A DNA stretch of 64,000 nucleotides, taken from NCBI RefSeq assembly GCF_005671395.1, contig NZ_CP040428.1, positions 2,976,001-3,040,000 on the forward strand. The letters are read 5' to 3'. A program made the position numbers and the translations under genes. The first letter of the stretch is position 1; each line of letters starts with the position of its first letter. Below, one piece after another: positions 19,332 to 29,952 of the stretch. Origin of the DNA: Jejubacter calystegiae. Its GTDB lineage: Bacteria; Pseudomonadota; Gammaproteobacteria; Enterobacterales; Enterobacteriaceae. Below the pieces are notes generated by a model, which searched no databases, was not told where the DNA came from, and worked only from the letters and a program-made list of their open reading frames with translations.

Positions 19332-19808
19332 CTAAATGTACCGGGCGGTCAGGCTTGCCTGGCCCAGAGAATGGAAGTGAACGTTAAAGCCCACCATGGC
19401 GCCGCTGGCGTTTTCATCCACCTCGATGGCCGGGACATCCAGCGCGTGAACGGTAAAAATGTAGCGGTGGCTTTCACCCGCAGGCGGTGCCGCGCCGCCG
19501 TAGCCCGCAGTGCCAAAGTCGGTGCGGGTCTGAATCGCGCCCTGGGGCAGCGTGGCCGAACCAGACCCGACGCCGCGCGGCAGCTCGCGGACATCGGCTG
19601 GCAGATTGGCCACCACCCAGTGCCACCAGCCGGAACCGGTAGGCGCATCGGGGTCAAAACAGGTTACTACAAAGCTTTTAGTGCCGTCCGGTACCTCATC
19701 CCACGCAAGATGGGGAGAGAGATTCTCGCCGCTGTAGCCCATGCCGTTGAAGACGTGGCGTTCCGGCAGCTTTGCGCCGTCGTTAATATCCTCACTCGTG
19801 AGTTCCAT
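19332..19808 (-). CDS. ybhB: YbhB, PEBP/Raf-kinase-inhibitor-like protein
   Basis: A cytoplasmic phosphatidylethanolamine-binding-protein family member of 158 residues, the E. coli YbhB length. The anion-binding motifs DPDAPTGSGWWHWVVANLP and GYGGAAPPAGESHRY (PEBP GP..P.G.H) are intact. Function in bacteria is uncertain. It borders attB on one side and a DJ-1-like gene, absent from the same position in E. coli K-12, on the other. Confidence 0.92.
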   Translation of the reverse strand: MELTSEDINDGAKLPERHVFNGMGYSGENLSPHLAWDEVPDGTKSFVVTCFDPDAPTGSGWWHWVVANLPADVRELPRGVGSGSATLPQGAIQTRTDFGTAGYGGAAPPAGESHRYIFTVHALDVPAIEVDENASGAMVGFNVHFHSLGQASLTARYI

Positions 19809-19826
19809 GTGGGCTCCTTGTTACAA

Positions 19827-20507
19827 TCAGAGTTTTAATAACTTTAGTAGCTCTTGTGCGGCAGCGACTGAAGAGGCCGGGTTCTGCCCGGTCACCAGAT
19901 GGCCGTCAGCGATGGCGAAAGCCCCCCAGTCGTCGGTGCGTTCAAACAGGCCGCCTGCCTGTTTTAACGCATCTTCCACCAGAAAGGGAACCACCTGGCT
20001 CAGGCCGACCGCCTCTTCTTCGCTGTTGGTGAAACCGGTGACGCGCTTACCTTCCACCAGCGGCGAGCCGTCGGGCTTACGCGCCCTGTACAGCACGCCG
20101 GGGGCGTGGCAAACGGCTGCGACCGGTTTGCCCGCCGCCCAGAACTGCTCAATCAGGGCGAGAGAGTCGGGATCCTGGGCCAGGTCCCAGAGCGGGCCGT
20201 GGCCACCGGGATAAAATACGGCATCATAGTCCTGCGGGCGAATAGCATTCAGCTTGCGGGTACCTGCCAGGGCGGCTTTGGCCTCCTGATCGGCCCGGAA
20301 GCGACGGGTATCTTCGGTTTGGGAATCCGGCTCGTCGCTTTTGGGATCGAGCGGCGGCTGACCGCCTGCGGGAGAGGCCAGGGTAATCGCCAGTCCGGCG
20401 TCAAGAAAGACATAGAAGGGGGCGGCAAACTCTTCCAGCCAGAAGCCGGTCTTTTTGCCGGTATCCCCCAGTTTATCGTGCGAGGTTAGCACCATAAGTA
20501 TTTTCAT
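19827..20507 (-). CDS. DJ-1/PfpI superfamily protein (Hsp31-like, class I glutamine-amidotransferase fold)
   Basis: A 226-residue DJ-1/PfpI protein. It has the nucleophile-elbow Cys in AAVCHAPG (C133, followed by H134), the Glu of WLEEFAAP (25/26), and PGGHGPLWDL, as in the yeast Hsp31-like branch (glyoxalase III or chaperone activities reported for relatives). The substrate cannot be read from sequence. It lies 18 bases upstream of ybhB on the same strand and could share its transcript. It is not part of the E. coli K-12 gene order here, so it is a lineage-specific insertion or loss. Confidence 0.85.
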   Translation of the reverse strand: MKILMVLTSHDKLGDTGKKTGFWLEEFAAPFYVFLDAGLAITLASPAGGQPPLDPKSDEPDSQTEDTRRFRADQEAKAALAGTRKLNAIRPQDYDAVFYPGGHGPLWDLAQDPDSLALIEQFWAAGKPVAAVCHAPGVLYRARKPDGSPLVEGKRVTGFTNSEEEAVGLSQVVPFLVEDALKQAGGLFERTDDWGAFAIADGHLVTGQNPASSVAAAQELLKLLKL

Positions 20508-20568
20508 TGTGTCCTCCCGGTTGATGACGACTGCCTGAAGTGTAGTGCATCCGCCGGGAGTGAGTGCC

Positions 20569-21858
20569 TTAGCGCTGGAAAAGCGCTGGCTGACGCAGCG
20601 CCGCGGCTATCGCGTCTGTCAGGCGGGTAAGCTGCTCCGGGGTGATGACATAGGGGGGCATCAGGTAGATCAGGCGTCCGAAGGGGCGGATCCAGACGCC
20701 GGATTCCACAAAGAAGCGCTGTAGCGCCGCCATATTGGCCGGGGAGTGGGTCTCTACCACGCCAATGGCGCCAAGCACCCGCACGTCTGCCACTTCCGGC
20801 TCATCGCATAGCGGCAGCAGGGCCTGACGCAACTGCGTCTCGATAGCCGCCACCTGACTCTGCCAGTCGCCCTGTTCCAGCAGCGCCAGGCTTTCACAGG
20901 CTACCGCACAGGCCAGCGGATTGCCCATAAAGGTGGGGCCGTGCATAAAGCAGCCTGCCTCTCCGTTGCTGATGGTTTCCGCCACGTGACGGGTGGTCAG
21001 GGTGGCGGAAAGCGTCATGGTGCCGCCGGTCAACGCTTTGCCCAGGCACAGAATATCGGCGCTGATATCGGCATGTTCGCAGGCAAACAGCTTACCGGTA
21101 CGCCCGAAGCCGGTGGCGATTTCGTCGGCAATCAGCAGTATTCCTTCGCGGTCGCACAGGCGGCGAATCTGACGCAGCAGTTCGGGGTGCCACATCCGCA
21201 TGCCGCCTGCGCCCTGGACTACCGGCTCCAGAATGACGGCGGCAATCTCATGGCGATGGGCGGCCATCAGGCGGGCGAATGCCGCCAGATCGCGCTCGTC
21301 CCATTCGCCGTCGAAGCGGCTCTGGGGCGCCGGGGCAAACAGATTTTCCGGCAGATAGCCGCGCCACAGGCTGTGCATCGAATTATCCGGGTCGCAGACC
21401 GACATCGCCCCAAAAGTGTCGCCATGGTAGCCGTTACGCAGGGTGAGGAAGCGTTGACGCGACTCGCCCTTCGCCTGCCAGTACTGAAGCGCCATTTTCA
21501 TCGCCACTTCCACCGCCATCGAACCGGAATCCGCCAGGAAAACGCACTCCAGCGCGTCGGGCGTCATCGCCACCAGGCGGCGGCACAGATCCACCGCCGC
21601 CGGGTGGGTAATGCCGCCAAACATCACGTGGGACATCTGCGCCATCTGGCGCTCAAGGGCGGCATTGAGCCGCGGGTGATTGTAGCCGTGAATCGCGGCC
21701 CACCAGGAGGACATGCCATCCACCAGCCGTTCGCCGCTGGCAAGCTCCAGCTCGCAACCCCGGGCGGCGACAACGGGCCAGGTGGGCAGCGGCTGGCTCA
21801 TGGAGGTGTAGGGGTGCCAGATATGCTGGCGGTCGAATTCGAGATCGGCAGGGGTCAT
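20569..21858 (-). CDS. bioA: Adenosylmethionine-8-amino-7-oxononanoate aminotransferase
   Basis: BioA transfers the amino group of S-adenosylmethionine to KAPA to make DAPA (PLP, class III aminotransferase). The ATG at 21858 ([19 protein letters not shown]) gives 429 residues as in E. coli; a TTG two codons upstream is not needed. Seen: [16 protein letters not shown], cofactor Asp in [25 protein letters not shown]-lysine in [16 protein letters not shown], and [14 protein letters not shown]. It is divergent from bioBFCD across a shared BirA operator. Confidence 0.98.
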   Translation of the reverse strand: MTPADLEFDRQHIWHPYTSMSQPLPTWPVVAARGCELELASGERLVDGMSSWWAAIHGYNHPRLNAALERQMAQMSHVMFGGITHPAAVDLCRRLVAMTPDALECVFLADSGSMAVEVAMKMALQYWQAKGESRQRFLTLRNGYHGDTFGAMSVCDPDNSMHSLWRGYLPENLFAPAPQSRFDGEWDERDLAAFARLMAAHRHEIAAVILEPVVQGAGGMRMWHPELLRQIRRLCDREGILLIADEIATGFGRTGKLFACEHADISADILCLGKALTGGTMTLSATLTTRHVAETISNGEAGCFMHGPTFMGNPLACAVACESLALLEQGDWQSQVAAIETQLRQALLPLCDEPEVADVRVLGAIGVVETHSPANMAALQRFFVESGVWIRPFGRLIYLMPPYVITPEQLTRLTDAIAAALRQPALFQR

Positions 21859-21866
21859 AAGCAAAC

Positions 21867-21900
21867 TTGTAAACCAATTTAAAAAGATTTAGGTTTACAA
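21867..21900. promoter_or_regulatory. BirA (biotin) operator between bioA and bioB
   Basis: TTGTAAACC, 16 bases, GGTTTACAA: perfect inverted half-sites of the enterobacterial bio operator, nine bases from the bioA start and between the divergent promoters. Holo-BirA dimer binding would repress both directions. Confidence 0.95.
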
Positions 21901-21946
21901 GGATAACCAAAAACCGAAATAAACAACACCCCCATTGGAGAGGCTC

Positions 21947-22990
21947 ATGACTCATCCCGCTCGCTGGACAATGGAGCAGGTTAACGCCCTGTTCGATAAA
22001 CCCTTTCTGGATCTGCTGTTCGAAGCGCAGCAGGTACATCGCCAGCATTTCGACCCGCGTCAGGTGCAGGTGAGCACGCTGTTGTCGATTAAGACCGGCG
22101 CCTGCCCCGAAGACTGTAAATACTGCCCCCAGAGCGCGCGCTACAAAACCGGGCTGGAGGCGGAAAAGCTGATGGAGGTCGAACAGGTACTGACCTCTGC
22201 CCGCCAGGCGCGGGATGCCGGATCCACCCGTTTCTGCATGGGGGCGGCGTGGAAAAACCCTAACGATCGCGATATGCCATACCTTGAGCAGATGGTTCAG
22301 GGGGTGAAGGCGCTGGGTATGGAAACCTGCATGACGCTGGGAACCCTCAGCGACGAACAGGCCCAGCGGCTGGCGGGCTCCGGTCTGGATTATTACAACC
22401 ACAACCTGGACACCTCGCCGGAGTTCTACGGCAATATCATCACGACCCGCAGCTATCAGGAGCGGCTGGACACCCTTGATCGGGTACGAGACGCCGGGAT
22501 CAAAGTGTGTTCTGGCGGTATTGTCGGCCTGGGGGAAACGGTGAAAGACAGAGCCGGTCTGCTGTTACAGTTGGCGAATCTACCCACGCCCCCGGAAAGC
22601 GTGCCGATCAACATGCTGGTGAAGGTGAAGGGGACGCCGCTGGCGGAAAACGACGATGTCTGCCCTTTCGATTTTATTCGTACCATCGCCGTGGCGCGCA
22701 TCATGATGCCGCGTTCTTACGTGCGTTTGTCTGCCGGTCGCGAACAGATGAACGAACAGACTCAGGCTATGTGTTTTATGGCCGGGGCCAACTCGATTTT
22801 CTATGGCTGCAAGCTGCTCACCACTCCTAATCCGGAAGAGGATAAAGATCTGCTGCTGTTCCGCAAATTGGGGCTGAATCCGCAGTCGCACGGCGTGGAA
22901 GCGGGTGATAACGAACAGCAGGAGCAGTTGACCCGCCAGATCGAACGCGCTGACGCCAGCGCTCCCTGGTACGACGCGGCTGCGCTATGA
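21947..22990 (+). CDS. bioB: Biotin synthase
   Basis: BioB is a radical-SAM enzyme that inserts sulfur into dethiobiotin. The start at 21947 ([16 protein letters not shown]) has GGAGAGG upstream and gives 347 residues (E. coli 346). The radical-SAM cluster CPEDCKYCP is near residue 53, and the second cluster ligands and Arg lie in [24 protein letters not shown]. The stop overlaps the bioF start as ATGA. It is first gene of bioBFCD. Confidence 0.98.
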   Translation: MTHPARWTMEQVNALFDKPFLDLLFEAQQVHRQHFDPRQVQVSTLLSIKTGACPEDCKYCPQSARYKTGLEAEKLMEVEQVLTSARQARDAGSTRFCMGAAWKNPNDRDMPYLEQMVQGVKALGMETCMTLGTLSDEQAQRLAGSGLDYYNHNLDTSPEFYGNIITTRSYQERLDTLDRVRDAGIKVCSGGIVGLGETVKDRAGLLLQLANLPTPPESVPINMLVKVKGTPLAENDDVCPFDFIRTIAVARIMMPRSYVRLSAGREQMNEQTQAMCFMAGANSIFYGCKLLTTPNPEEDKDLLLFRKLGLNPQSHGVEAGDNEQQEQLTRQIERADASAPWYDAAAL

Positions 22991-24144
22991 GCTGGTCGCA
23001 GCGCATCGATGCCGCGCTTGATGAACGACGCGCCGCTGATAGCTTCCGGGTTCGGCAGTCGCTGAGCGGCGGCAATGGTCGGCTGTTGCAGATGGGAGAG
23101 CGCCAGTGGCGCAACTTTTCCAGTAACGACTATCTGGGGCTGAGCCGCCATCCGGAAATCATTGCCGCCTGGCAGGATGGCGCGGCGCGCTACGGCGTGG
23201 GGAGCGGTGGTTCCGGCCACGTTACCGGCTACAGCGAAGCCCACGAAACCCTGGAGCGGGAACTGGCCGACTGGCTGGGCTATCCGCGCGCGTTGCTGTT
23301 TATCTCTGGTTTTGCCGCTAATCAGGCGGTGATAAGCGCGCTGGCCCGCAGGGAGGATCGGCTGGTGGCGGATCGATTGAGCCACGCCTCGCTGCTGGAA
23401 GCGGCGAGCCTGAGCCCGGCGCAGCTACGGCGCTTTCCCCATAACGATATGGCGGCGTTAAGCCGTCTGCTGGCCGCTCCCTGCGCCGGTCAGCAACTGG
23501 CGATCACCGAAGGGATCTTCAGTATGGACGGTGACCGCGCGCCGCTGGCGGAGGTTCACGCTATCACCCAGGCCAGCGGTAGCTGGCTGATGGTGGACGA
23601 TGCCCACGGCACTGGCGTTATCGGGGAGCAGGGGCGCGGCAGCTGTCATCAGGCCGGGATTCAGCCCGAACTGCTGGTAGTGACCTTCGGCAAGGCCTTT
23701 GGCGTAAGCGGTGCGGCGGTGCTGTGCAGCGAGTCGGTTGCCGATTATCTGCTGCAGTTCGCCCGTCATCTGATTTACAGCACCGCCATGCCGCCCGCCC
23801 AGGCCCAGGCGTTATCGGCGTCGCTTGCGATAATCCGATCGCCGCAGGGAGACACGCTGCGTCGGCACTTGCAGCGTCTGACTGCCCGCTTTCGGGCCGG
23901 AGCGGCAGGGTTGCCGTTTCAGCTCGCGGCATCGGAAACGGCCATCCAGCCGCTGATTGTCGGCGATAACGGTCGCGCATTGCGACTGGCTCAGCGCCTG
24001 CGTGAACGCGGATTCTGGTGCTGCGCGATTCGTCCACCAACGGTGCCTGTCGGGACTGCGCGGCTGCGGCTGACCCTGAGCGCGGCCCATCAGGAACAGG
24101 ATATCGATGCGTTACTGGAGGCGCTGAATGACTGCCGTGAATAA
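22987..24144 (+). CDS. bioF: 8-amino-7-oxononanoate synthase
   Basis: BioF condenses pimeloyl-ACP with alanine (PLP, alpha-oxoamine synthase family). It is 385 residues (E. coli 384). Motifs include [10 protein letters not shown] near the N-terminus, [17 protein letters not shown], the cofactor DDAHGTGV and the PLP lysine in [15 protein letters not shown]. It overlaps bioB by four bases and bioC by 17. Confidence 0.97.
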   Translation: MSWSQRIDAALDERRAADSFRVRQSLSGGNGRLLQMGERQWRNFSSNDYLGLSRHPEIIAAWQDGAARYGVGSGGSGHVTGYSEAHETLERELADWLGYPRALLFISGFAANQAVISALARREDRLVADRLSHASLLEAASLSPAQLRRFPHNDMAALSRLLAAPCAGQQLAITEGIFSMDGDRAPLAEVHAITQASGSWLMVDDAHGTGVIGEQGRGSCHQAGIQPELLVVTFGKAFGVSGAAVLCSESVADYLLQFARHLIYSTAMPPAQAQALSASLAIIRSPQGDTLRRHLQRLTARFRAGAAGLPFQLAASETAIQPLIVGDNGRALRLAQRLRERGFWCCAIRPPTVPVGTARLRLTLSAAHQEQDIDALLEALNDCRE

Positions 24145-24880
24145 ACAGGCCGTGGCCGGCGCCTTCGGGCGGGCGGCCGCCACCTACGACCGATTTGCCG
24201 AACTGCAGCGTCTTAGTGGTCATCGGCTGATGCAGGAAGCCGGAGAGCGGACCCCGGACCGGGTGCTTGATGCCGGTTGCGGTACCGGTTTTTTCAGTCA
24301 CCTCTGGCGCCAGCGCGGCAGTCAGGTGATTGCCCTGGACCTGGCTCCGGCCATGCTGACCCGGGTGCGGGCCTGCGAGGCGGCTCACCATTGCGTGCAG
24401 GGTGATATCGAGGCGTTACCGCTGGCGACTGATAGCGTCGAACTTGCGTGGAGCAGCCTGGCGGTGCAGTGGTGCAGCTCCCTCTCCCGCGGCCTGTCGG
24501 AGCTGAAGCGGGTGACACGTCCCGGAGGTCGGGTGCTGTTCAGCACTCTGTGCGACGGCTCGCTGCCGGAGCTGCATCAGGCGTGGCGGGCGGTGGATAG
24601 CCAGCGCCACGCCAATCGCTTCCTGACCGCCGGGCAGATTGCGCGTGCGGCTGACGCGCCCGGTATGCGCTGGTTCTGCGAGACGGTCAGGCTGCATTTT
24701 GCCGATCCGCTCAGCGCCATGCGTTCGCTTAAGGGCATTGGTGCCACCCATCTGCACGACGGCCGTACCGCCCGAACCCTGACCCGTAGCCAGCTTAAGG
24801 CGCTGACCCTGGCCTGGCCGCAGCATGAGGGACAATTTCCTCTGAGTTATCAACTGTTTTATGGAGTGATCGAGAAGTGA
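24128..24880 (+). CDS. bioC: Malonyl-ACP O-methyltransferase
   Basis: BioC methylates the free carboxyl of malonyl-ACP so that fatty-acid synthesis can build the pimeloyl moiety. It has 250 residues. The SAM-binding glycine motif [12 protein letters not shown] (about 46-57), acidic ALDLAPAML and post-motif WSSLAVQWC are clear. The start overlaps the bioF end by 17 bases, and the stop overlaps the bioD GTG start. Confidence 0.95.
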   Translation: MTAVNKQAVAGAFGRAAATYDRFAELQRLSGHRLMQEAGERTPDRVLDAGCGTGFFSHLWRQRGSQVIALDLAPAMLTRVRACEAAHHCVQGDIEALPLATDSVELAWSSLAVQWCSSLSRGLSELKRVTRPGGRVLFSTLCDGSLPELHQAWRAVDSQRHANRFLTAGQIARAADAPGMRWFCETVRLHFADPLSAMRSLKGIGATHLHDGRTARTLTRSQLKALTLAWPQHEGQFPLSYQLFYGVIEK

Positions 24881-25554
24881 TTAAGCGCTGGTTTGTAACC
24901 GGAACCGATACCGAAGTGGGAAAAACTGTCGCCAGCTGCGCGCTGTTACAGGCCGCCGCCCGGGCGGGCTGGCGCACGGCGGGCTATAAACCGGTGGCGT
25001 CCGGAAGCCGGATGACCAGTGAGGGGGTACGTAATGGCGATGCTCTGGCCCTGCAGCGTCACAGTACCCTGACGCTGGACTATGCCCAGGTGAATCCGCT
25101 GGCGTTTCTGGAGCCGACCTCGCCGCATATCGTAAGCTCAGAAGAGGGCAGGCCTATTGAATTCAGCCAGCTTTCCGCCGGGCTGCGTGTTCTGGAGCAG
25201 CAGGCCGACTGGGTACTGGTGGAAGGTGCCGGGGGCTGGTTTACGCCACTGTCTGAACGCCGCTATTTTTCCGACTGGGTCGTGGAAGAGCAACTGCCGG
25301 TCATTCTGGTGGTGGGGATTAAGCTTGGCTGCATCAACCATGCGCTGCTGACCGCCGCCGCGGTGCAGAGCGCCGGGCTGCGGCTGGCGGGCTGGGTCGC
25401 CAATAATGTTCAGCAACCCGGCCGCCGCCATGCGGAATACCTTGCCACGCTGCGCGAGCGGTTGCCCGCGCCGATGCTTGGCGAGATCCCCTGGCTTACG
25501 GATCCTGCCGTACCTGGCGACCGGTGGCTCGATCTGACCCTGCTTGACGCCTAA
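24877..25554 (+). CDS. bioD: Dethiobiotin synthetase
   Basis: BioD forms the ureido ring of dethiobiotin from DAPA, CO2 and ATP. The start is GTG at 24877, overlapping the bioC stop (GTGA). It has 225 residues as in E. coli. The P-loop GTDTEVGKTVAS (9-20), substrate segment GYKPVASGS and VEGAGGWFTPLS are conserved. Its last four bases overlap the convergent ABC ATPase gene. Confidence 0.96.
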   Translation: MIKRWFVTGTDTEVGKTVASCALLQAAARAGWRTAGYKPVASGSRMTSEGVRNGDALALQRHSTLTLDYAQVNPLAFLEPTSPHIVSSEEGRPIEFSQLSAGLRVLEQQADWVLVEGAGGWFTPLSERRYFSDWVVEEQLPVILVVGIKLGCINHALLTAAAVQSAGLRLAGWVANNVQQPGRRHAEYLATLRERLPAPMLGEIPWLTDPAVPGDRWLDLTLLDA

Positions 25555-26258
25555 GGCGCCATCCAGCCCAGTAGTCGTTCATCCAGTTGACCTGGCCTGC
25601 CCTGGGCCAGGTTACGGCCGCGATGCAGTAGACAGAAACGATCCGCCACTTTGCGGATGAACGACAGGCTGCACTCGGCCATCAGAATCGTCATTCCAAA
25701 CTCCTGAACCAGCCGTTTCACCAGCAGCGCCATCTCTTCCAGCGGCGTTTGCGGGTGTGCGCTCAGAGGCTCATCCAGAATCAGCAGCCGTGGAGCAGTG
25801 ACCAGCGCCAGAGCTAACGACAGCTGCTGTTGCAGCACACCAGGCAGCGCGCTGGCGCGCAGATGTCGGATGGCATAAAGCGCCGGAAACAGGGTGTCGA
25901 TCAGCGGCGGAATGGCGCGGGGAGCGGTATTCACCGCTCTGTGCGCGATATGCAGATTCTCCTCGACCGAAAGCTGAGTAAACAGCCGCCGACCCTGGGG
26001 CAGGTAGCCAATGCCCAGTGCCGCCCTGCGTGCGACCGACATATTACGCAAATCCTCCGGCGGACCACCGGGGGCATGCCAGAGCAGGGTGCCGCTCTGT
26101 ACCGGCAGGTGGCCGGTGATACAGTTGGCCAGGGTGGTTTTACCCGCGCCCGGCTCGCCTAACAGACAGGTGCACTCTCCCGGCGCCAGCTCCAGATCCA
26201 CATTCCATAATACGTGGCGCTCACCGTAAAACTGATTCACTGCGCGTACACTCAACAT
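25551..26258 (-). CDS. Orphan LivF/UrtE-type ABC ATPase
   Basis: A 235-residue ABC ATPase most like the LivF/UrtE branch (branched-chain amino acid or urea importers), judged from MLSVRAVNQFYG, YLPQGRRLFTQLSVEENL and MAECSLSFIRKVAD. Walker A is GEPGAGKT (34-41) and Walker B LLILDEPLSAHPQT (158-171). The signature is degenerate, LPGVLQQQL (138-146), where the family has LSGGQQQQ; the second glycine is lost. No permease, binding protein or second ATPase is adjacent. The start at 26258 has an excellent GGAGGAG. It may be a relic of a urea transporter cluster or a protein with a new role. It is not part of the E. coli K-12 order. Confidence 0.75.
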   Translation of the reverse strand: MLSVRAVNQFYGERHVLWNVDLELAPGECTCLLGEPGAGKTTLANCITGHLPVQSGTLLWHAPGGPPEDLRNMSVARRAALGIGYLPQGRRLFTQLSVEENLHIAHRAVNTAPRAIPPLIDTLFPALYAIRHLRASALPGVLQQQLSLALALVTAPRLLILDEPLSAHPQTPLEEMALLVKRLVQEFGMTILMAECSLSFIRKVADRFCLLHRGRNLAQGRPGQLDERLLGWMAP

Positions 26259-26605
26259 GGCTCACTCCTCCGCCTGGGTTATCGGCCACCGCGTGCGCGG
26301 CTATCAGGAACCATTGCAAATCGCTTGCCAGCTATTTCAATGAGCGGAAAGAGCAGACACCCGCTAAAAAAACGGATAAGACGCTGCAATGCAGAGTTTT
26401 ACTCTGCTGGCTGGGGCGTCAGCCTGCACTTCACCGGTGCCGGGGGGCTCGCCCTTTTGGTGCAGAAAGGGGACTTTATGGTGCCAGACTGGAATGTGCC
26501 TCGGACGGTTTAAGAGAGAAAAAAAAGCGCAAAACTTTTTTTTGCGGCCTGACACACACAAATCAGGGCTTTTGGACAGACGGCATGGTCTGTGGGCCTG
26601 GAGCA

Positions 26606-26630
26606 GTTATCCACTATTCCTGTGGATAAC
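26606..26630. promoter_or_regulatory. Inverted DnaA-box pair upstream of uvrB
   Basis: GTTATCCAC-tattcct-GTGGATAAC: a perfect 9-bp inverted repeat. The downstream copy on the minus strand is TTATCCACA, the consensus DnaA box. DnaA binding upstream of uvrB has been described in E. coli as I recall, so this is likely functional. Confidence 0.7.
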
Positions 26631-26931
26631 CTTGTGCATTAGAGTTAGAAAACCTGCGGTAAGCAAGAAAAGACGCGGTCCGCGCCTGAATTGGTGTCAA
26701 AGCCGCCTTTATTTAAAAATTAATTTATTTCAACGAGTTAAATAAAATCAATCCTTGTCATAAAACTGCCATCTCAGGAAATAAAACTTTCATCGCCTTG
26801 CTTGACAAATGTTAAAACTTACCCGCTCTCTGGGGATAACCGAAATCGCCAGGTTAAATCATCCGATGCGGCGGCCAAACGGCAGATTTTTACCGGTGAA
26901 TCGGTGTGAAGAGGGGTGATGAATGGTAGGT

Positions 26932-26951
26932 TACTGTGTTTTCATCCAGCT
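26932..26951 (+). promoter_or_regulatory. LexA (SOS) box of uvrB
   Basis: TACTGTGTTTTCATCCAGCT keeps CTG-N10-CAG and closely resembles the E. coli uvrB SOS box. It is 80 bases before uvrB. Confidence 0.8.
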
Positions 26952-27030
26952 ATTGTGATTGGCAAAAGCCGCCATGGCGAGTAAAATTACTCTCCGGCTT
27001 GCACACTTCTTCACCACCAGGTAGCCCGCC

Positions 27031-29046
27031 ATGAGCAAAGCGTTAAAACTCCACTCCGCCTTCCAACCTTCCGGCGACCAGCCTGATGCCATTAAACGCC
27101 TCTGCGAGGGGCTGGATGACGGGCTGGCGCACCAGACTCTGCTGGGGGTAACCGGCTCGGGGAAAACCTTCACTATTGCCAACGTCATCGCGAATTTGCA
27201 GCGCCCCACCATGGTGCTGGCGCCGAACAAAACCCTGGCGGCGCAGCTGTATGGCGAAATGAAGGAGTTCTTCCCGGAAAACGCGGTGGAGTATTTCGTC
27301 TCTTATTACGATTACTATCAGCCCGAAGCTTACGTGCCCAGCTCCGATACCTTTATTGAAAAAGATGCCTCTGTGAACGAGCACATCGAGCAGATGCGAC
27401 TGTCGGCCACCAAAGCGCTGCTGGAGCGGCGCGATGTGGTGGTGGTGGCATCGGTATCCGCTATCTATGGTCTGGGCGATCCCGACCTCTACCTGAAGAT
27501 GATGCTGCATCTGACCGTCGGGATGCTGGTGGATCAGCGTTCGATTCTGCGGCGTCTGGCGGAGCTGCAATACACCCGTAACGATCAGGCGTTCCAGCGC
27601 GGCACCTTCCGGGTGCGCGGCGAGGTTATCGATATCTTCCCGGCGGAATCCGACGAGATAGCGCTGCGGGTGGAGCTGTTCGATGACGAAGTGGAGCGGC
27701 TGTCGCTGTTCGATCCGCTGACCGGCCACGTGGAGTCCACGGTGCAGCGCTACACCATCTACCCCAAAACCCACTATGTGACGCCGCGCGAGCGCATCAT
27801 CCAGGCGATGGAAGAGATCAAAGTCGAACTGGCCGATCGCCGCAAAGTGCTACTGGCTAACGATAAACTGCTGGAAGAGCAGCGCCTGAGCCAGCGTACT
27901 CAGTTCGATCTGGAGATGATGAACGAGCTGGGCTACTGCTCGGGCATCGAAAACTACTCACGCTATCTTTCCGGGCGCGGCCCGGGCGAGCCGCCGCCGA
28001 CCCTGTTCGACTATCTGCCCGCAGACGGACTGCTGGTGGTGGATGAATCCCACGTGACCATTCCCCAGATTGGCGGCATGTTTCGCGGCGACCGGGCGCG
28101 TAAAGAGACCCTGGTAGAGTACGGTTTTCGGCTGCCGTCGGCGCTGGATAACCGCCCGCTGAAGTTTGAAGAGTTCGAGGCGCTGGCGCCCCAGACCATC
28201 TACGTTTCCGCGACGCCGGGCAATTACGAGATGGAAAAATCCGGCGGCGATGTGATCGATCAGGTGGTGCGGCCTACCGGCCTGCTGGATCCGATGATCG
28301 AGGTCCGACCGGTAGCGACTCAGGTGGACGATCTGCTGTCGGAGATCCGTCAACGTGCCGCACGCAACGAACGGGTGCTGGTGACCACCCTGACCAAACG
28401 CATGGCGGAAGACCTGACCGAATATCTGGAAGAGCACGGGGAGCGGGTACGCTATCTGCATTCGGATATCGATACCGTGGAGCGGATGGAGATTATTCGC
28501 GACCTGCGACTGGGCGAATTCGATGTGCTGGTGGGGATCAACCTGCTGCGAGAGGGGCTGGATATGCCGGAAGTCTCGCTGGTGGCGATTCTTGATGCCG
28601 ATAAAGAGGGCTTCCTGCGTTCAGAACGCTCCCTGATTCAGACCATTGGCCGCGCTGCGCGTAACGTTAACGGCCAGGCGATTCTGTACGGCGATAAGAT
28701 TACTCCTTCCATGGCGAAGGCGATTGGCGAAACCGAACGCCGTCGCGAGAAGCAGCAGCGCTATAACGAAGAGCACGGCATTGTGCCCCAGGGGCTTAAC
28801 AAGAAGGTGGTGGATATTCTGGCGCTGGGCCAGGGGCTGGCGCGCACCAAAGCGAAGGGACGCGGTCGCGGTCGGGCGGCCGCAGCGCCGGAAGCGGCAG
28901 AGATGACGCCGAAGGCGCTGCAGCAGAAGATTCAGCAACTGGAAGAGCAGATGATGCAGCACGCCCGGGATCTGGAGTTCGAAGAGGCGGCGGCGTTGCG
29001 CGACCAGATTCACCAGCTGCGCGAACTGTTTATCGCCGCTTCTTGA
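27031..29046 (+). CDS. uvrB: UvrABC excinuclease subunit B
   Basis: UvrB verifies damage and, with UvrA and UvrC, makes the dual incision of nucleotide excision repair. It has 671 residues (E. coli 673). Walker A is GVTGSGKT (39-46), the beta-hairpin region [14 protein letters not shown]-like motif [11 protein letters not shown], motif [18 protein letters not shown] and QTIGRAARN, then a C-terminal UVR domain ([13 protein letters not shown]...LRDQIHQL) that binds UvrC. The stop abuts the yvcK stop in the palindrome TGATCA. Confidence 0.99.
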   Translation: MSKALKLHSAFQPSGDQPDAIKRLCEGLDDGLAHQTLLGVTGSGKTFTIANVIANLQRPTMVLAPNKTLAAQLYGEMKEFFPENAVEYFVSYYDYYQPEAYVPSSDTFIEKDASVNEHIEQMRLSATKALLERRDVVVVASVSAIYGLGDPDLYLKMMLHLTVGMLVDQRSILRRLAELQYTRNDQAFQRGTFRVRGEVIDIFPAESDEIALRVELFDDEVERLSLFDPLTGHVESTVQRYTIYPKTHYVTPRERIIQAMEEIKVELADRRKVLLANDKLLEEQRLSQRTQFDLEMMNELGYCSGIENYSRYLSGRGPGEPPPTLFDYLPADGLLVVDESHVTIPQIGGMFRGDRARKETLVEYGFRLPSALDNRPLKFEEFEALAPQTIYVSATPGNYEMEKSGGDVIDQVVRPTGLLDPMIEVRPVATQVDDLLSEIRQRAARNERVLVTTLTKRMAEDLTEYLEEHGERVRYLHSDIDTVERMEIIRDLRLGEFDVLVGINLLREGLDMPEVSLVAILDADKEGFLRSERSLIQTIGRAARNVNGQAILYGDKITPSMAKAIGETERRREKQQRYNEEHGIVPQGLNKKVVDILALGQGLARTKAKGRGRGRAAAAPEAAEMTPKALQQKIQQLEEQMMQHARDLEFEEAAALRDQIHQLRELFIAAS

Positions 29047-29952
29047 TCAGCCCAGCGCCTGGAGCGCTTTTTCCAGCGCCAGGCGCAGCAGGTGGCGATC
29101 GTGGCGGTAGGGGATGTCGCTGGCCTCCAGCGGCTCCTCAATGATAGTCCGGTCGCCGCAGCCCTGGGTGCTGACGCCGGGGCGCGCCACCACCGCATCT
29201 ACAAAGTGTTTCCCCACGTGGCGCTCCATGAGCGCCAGCCGTTGACCCAGATCCAGATCGGCGGCGGGACTGTGTTCCGCGCCCAGGTTATCGATAAACA
29301 CCACCGGTGCCGGGGTTCGGCGCAGAGCCTGGGCCATATCTTCAAGCAGCAGAATGGGCATCAGGCTGGTATAGAAGCTGCCGGGCCCCATAATGATCAG
29401 ATCGGCGTCGGCAATGGCCTGCAGGGCTTCGCGGGTGGTCTGGCCCTTTGGCGATAGCATCAAATCCGCCGGAGGCGCGCTGAGCTGGTCGATATCCACC
29501 TCGCCATATACCAGATTACCATCGCTGTCGGTAGCGGCCAGATCCAGCGGCTGTTCGGACATGGGGATCAGAAAAGCATCGACCTTGAGCAGGTTGCGAA
29601 TCAGGTTAATGGCTTCCAGCGGCCGCACGCTCAGGTGATCCAGCGCCTTTAACATCAAATTTCCGAGATTATGGCCCGAAAGCTCGCCATTACCGCCAAA
29701 ACGATACTCAAACATCGCCGATGCCACGCTGGGCTCGGTAATTAACTGGTTCAGGCAGTTGCGCGTATCACCCCAGGCGATACCGCCTTCGGAGCGGCGG
29801 ATACGGCCTGTGGAGCCGCCGTTATCGGTGGTGGTAACAATGCCGGTAAGGCGCGAGCCCAGAGAGGAGAGGGCAGACATCACGCGCCCCAGCCCGTGAC
29901 CACCGCCCAGGGCGACCACCCGGTCAAGATCGGCAAAAGTGCGACTACGCAT
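29047..29952 (-). CDS. yvcK: YvcK/CofD-like protein (YbhK)
   Basis: YbhK belongs to the YvcK/CofD-like family, linked in other bacteria to gluconeogenic growth and cell-wall balance and binding UDP-sugars. The start at 29952 ([22 protein letters not shown]) matches E. coli and gives 301 residues. Conserved: [57 protein letters not shown]. The same frame is open for 48 more codons upstream, without homology or a ribosome-binding site known to me. It ends directly against uvrB. Confidence 0.93.
   Translation of the reverse strand: MRSRTFADLDRVVALGGGHGLGRVMSALSSLGSRLTGIVTTTDNGGSTGRIRRSEGGIAWGDTRNCLNQLITEPSVASAMFEYRFGGNGELSGHNLGNLMLKALDHLSVRPLEAINLIRNLLKVDAFLIPMSEQPLDLAATDSDGNLVYGEVDIDQLSAPPADLMLSPKGQTTREALQAIADADLIIMGPGSFYTSLMPILLLEDMAQALRRTPAPVVFIDNLGAEHSPAADLDLGQRLALMERHVGKHFVDAVVARPGVSTQGCGDRTIIEEPLEASDIPYRHDRHLLRLALEKALQALG

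Larger units (their letters stand above)
26259..27030 (+). other. Long non-coding region upstream of uvrB
   Basis: About 770 bases without a gene I can support; several open frames here lack homology and ribosome-binding sites. It holds an inverted pair of DnaA-box-like sequences (26606-26630), a LexA box (26932-26951), and a string GAAAAAAAAGCGC...TTTTTTTTGCG near 26520-26545 that can fold into a hairpin. The proximal part resembles the multi-promoter uvrB leader of E. coli. Confidence 0.6.

Noticed and set aside
26214-26745. Open frames on both strands in the uvrB upstream region, up to 118 codons.
   Set aside because: They overlap each other, lack ribosome-binding sites and recognisable domains, and the region shows promoter-type signals instead.
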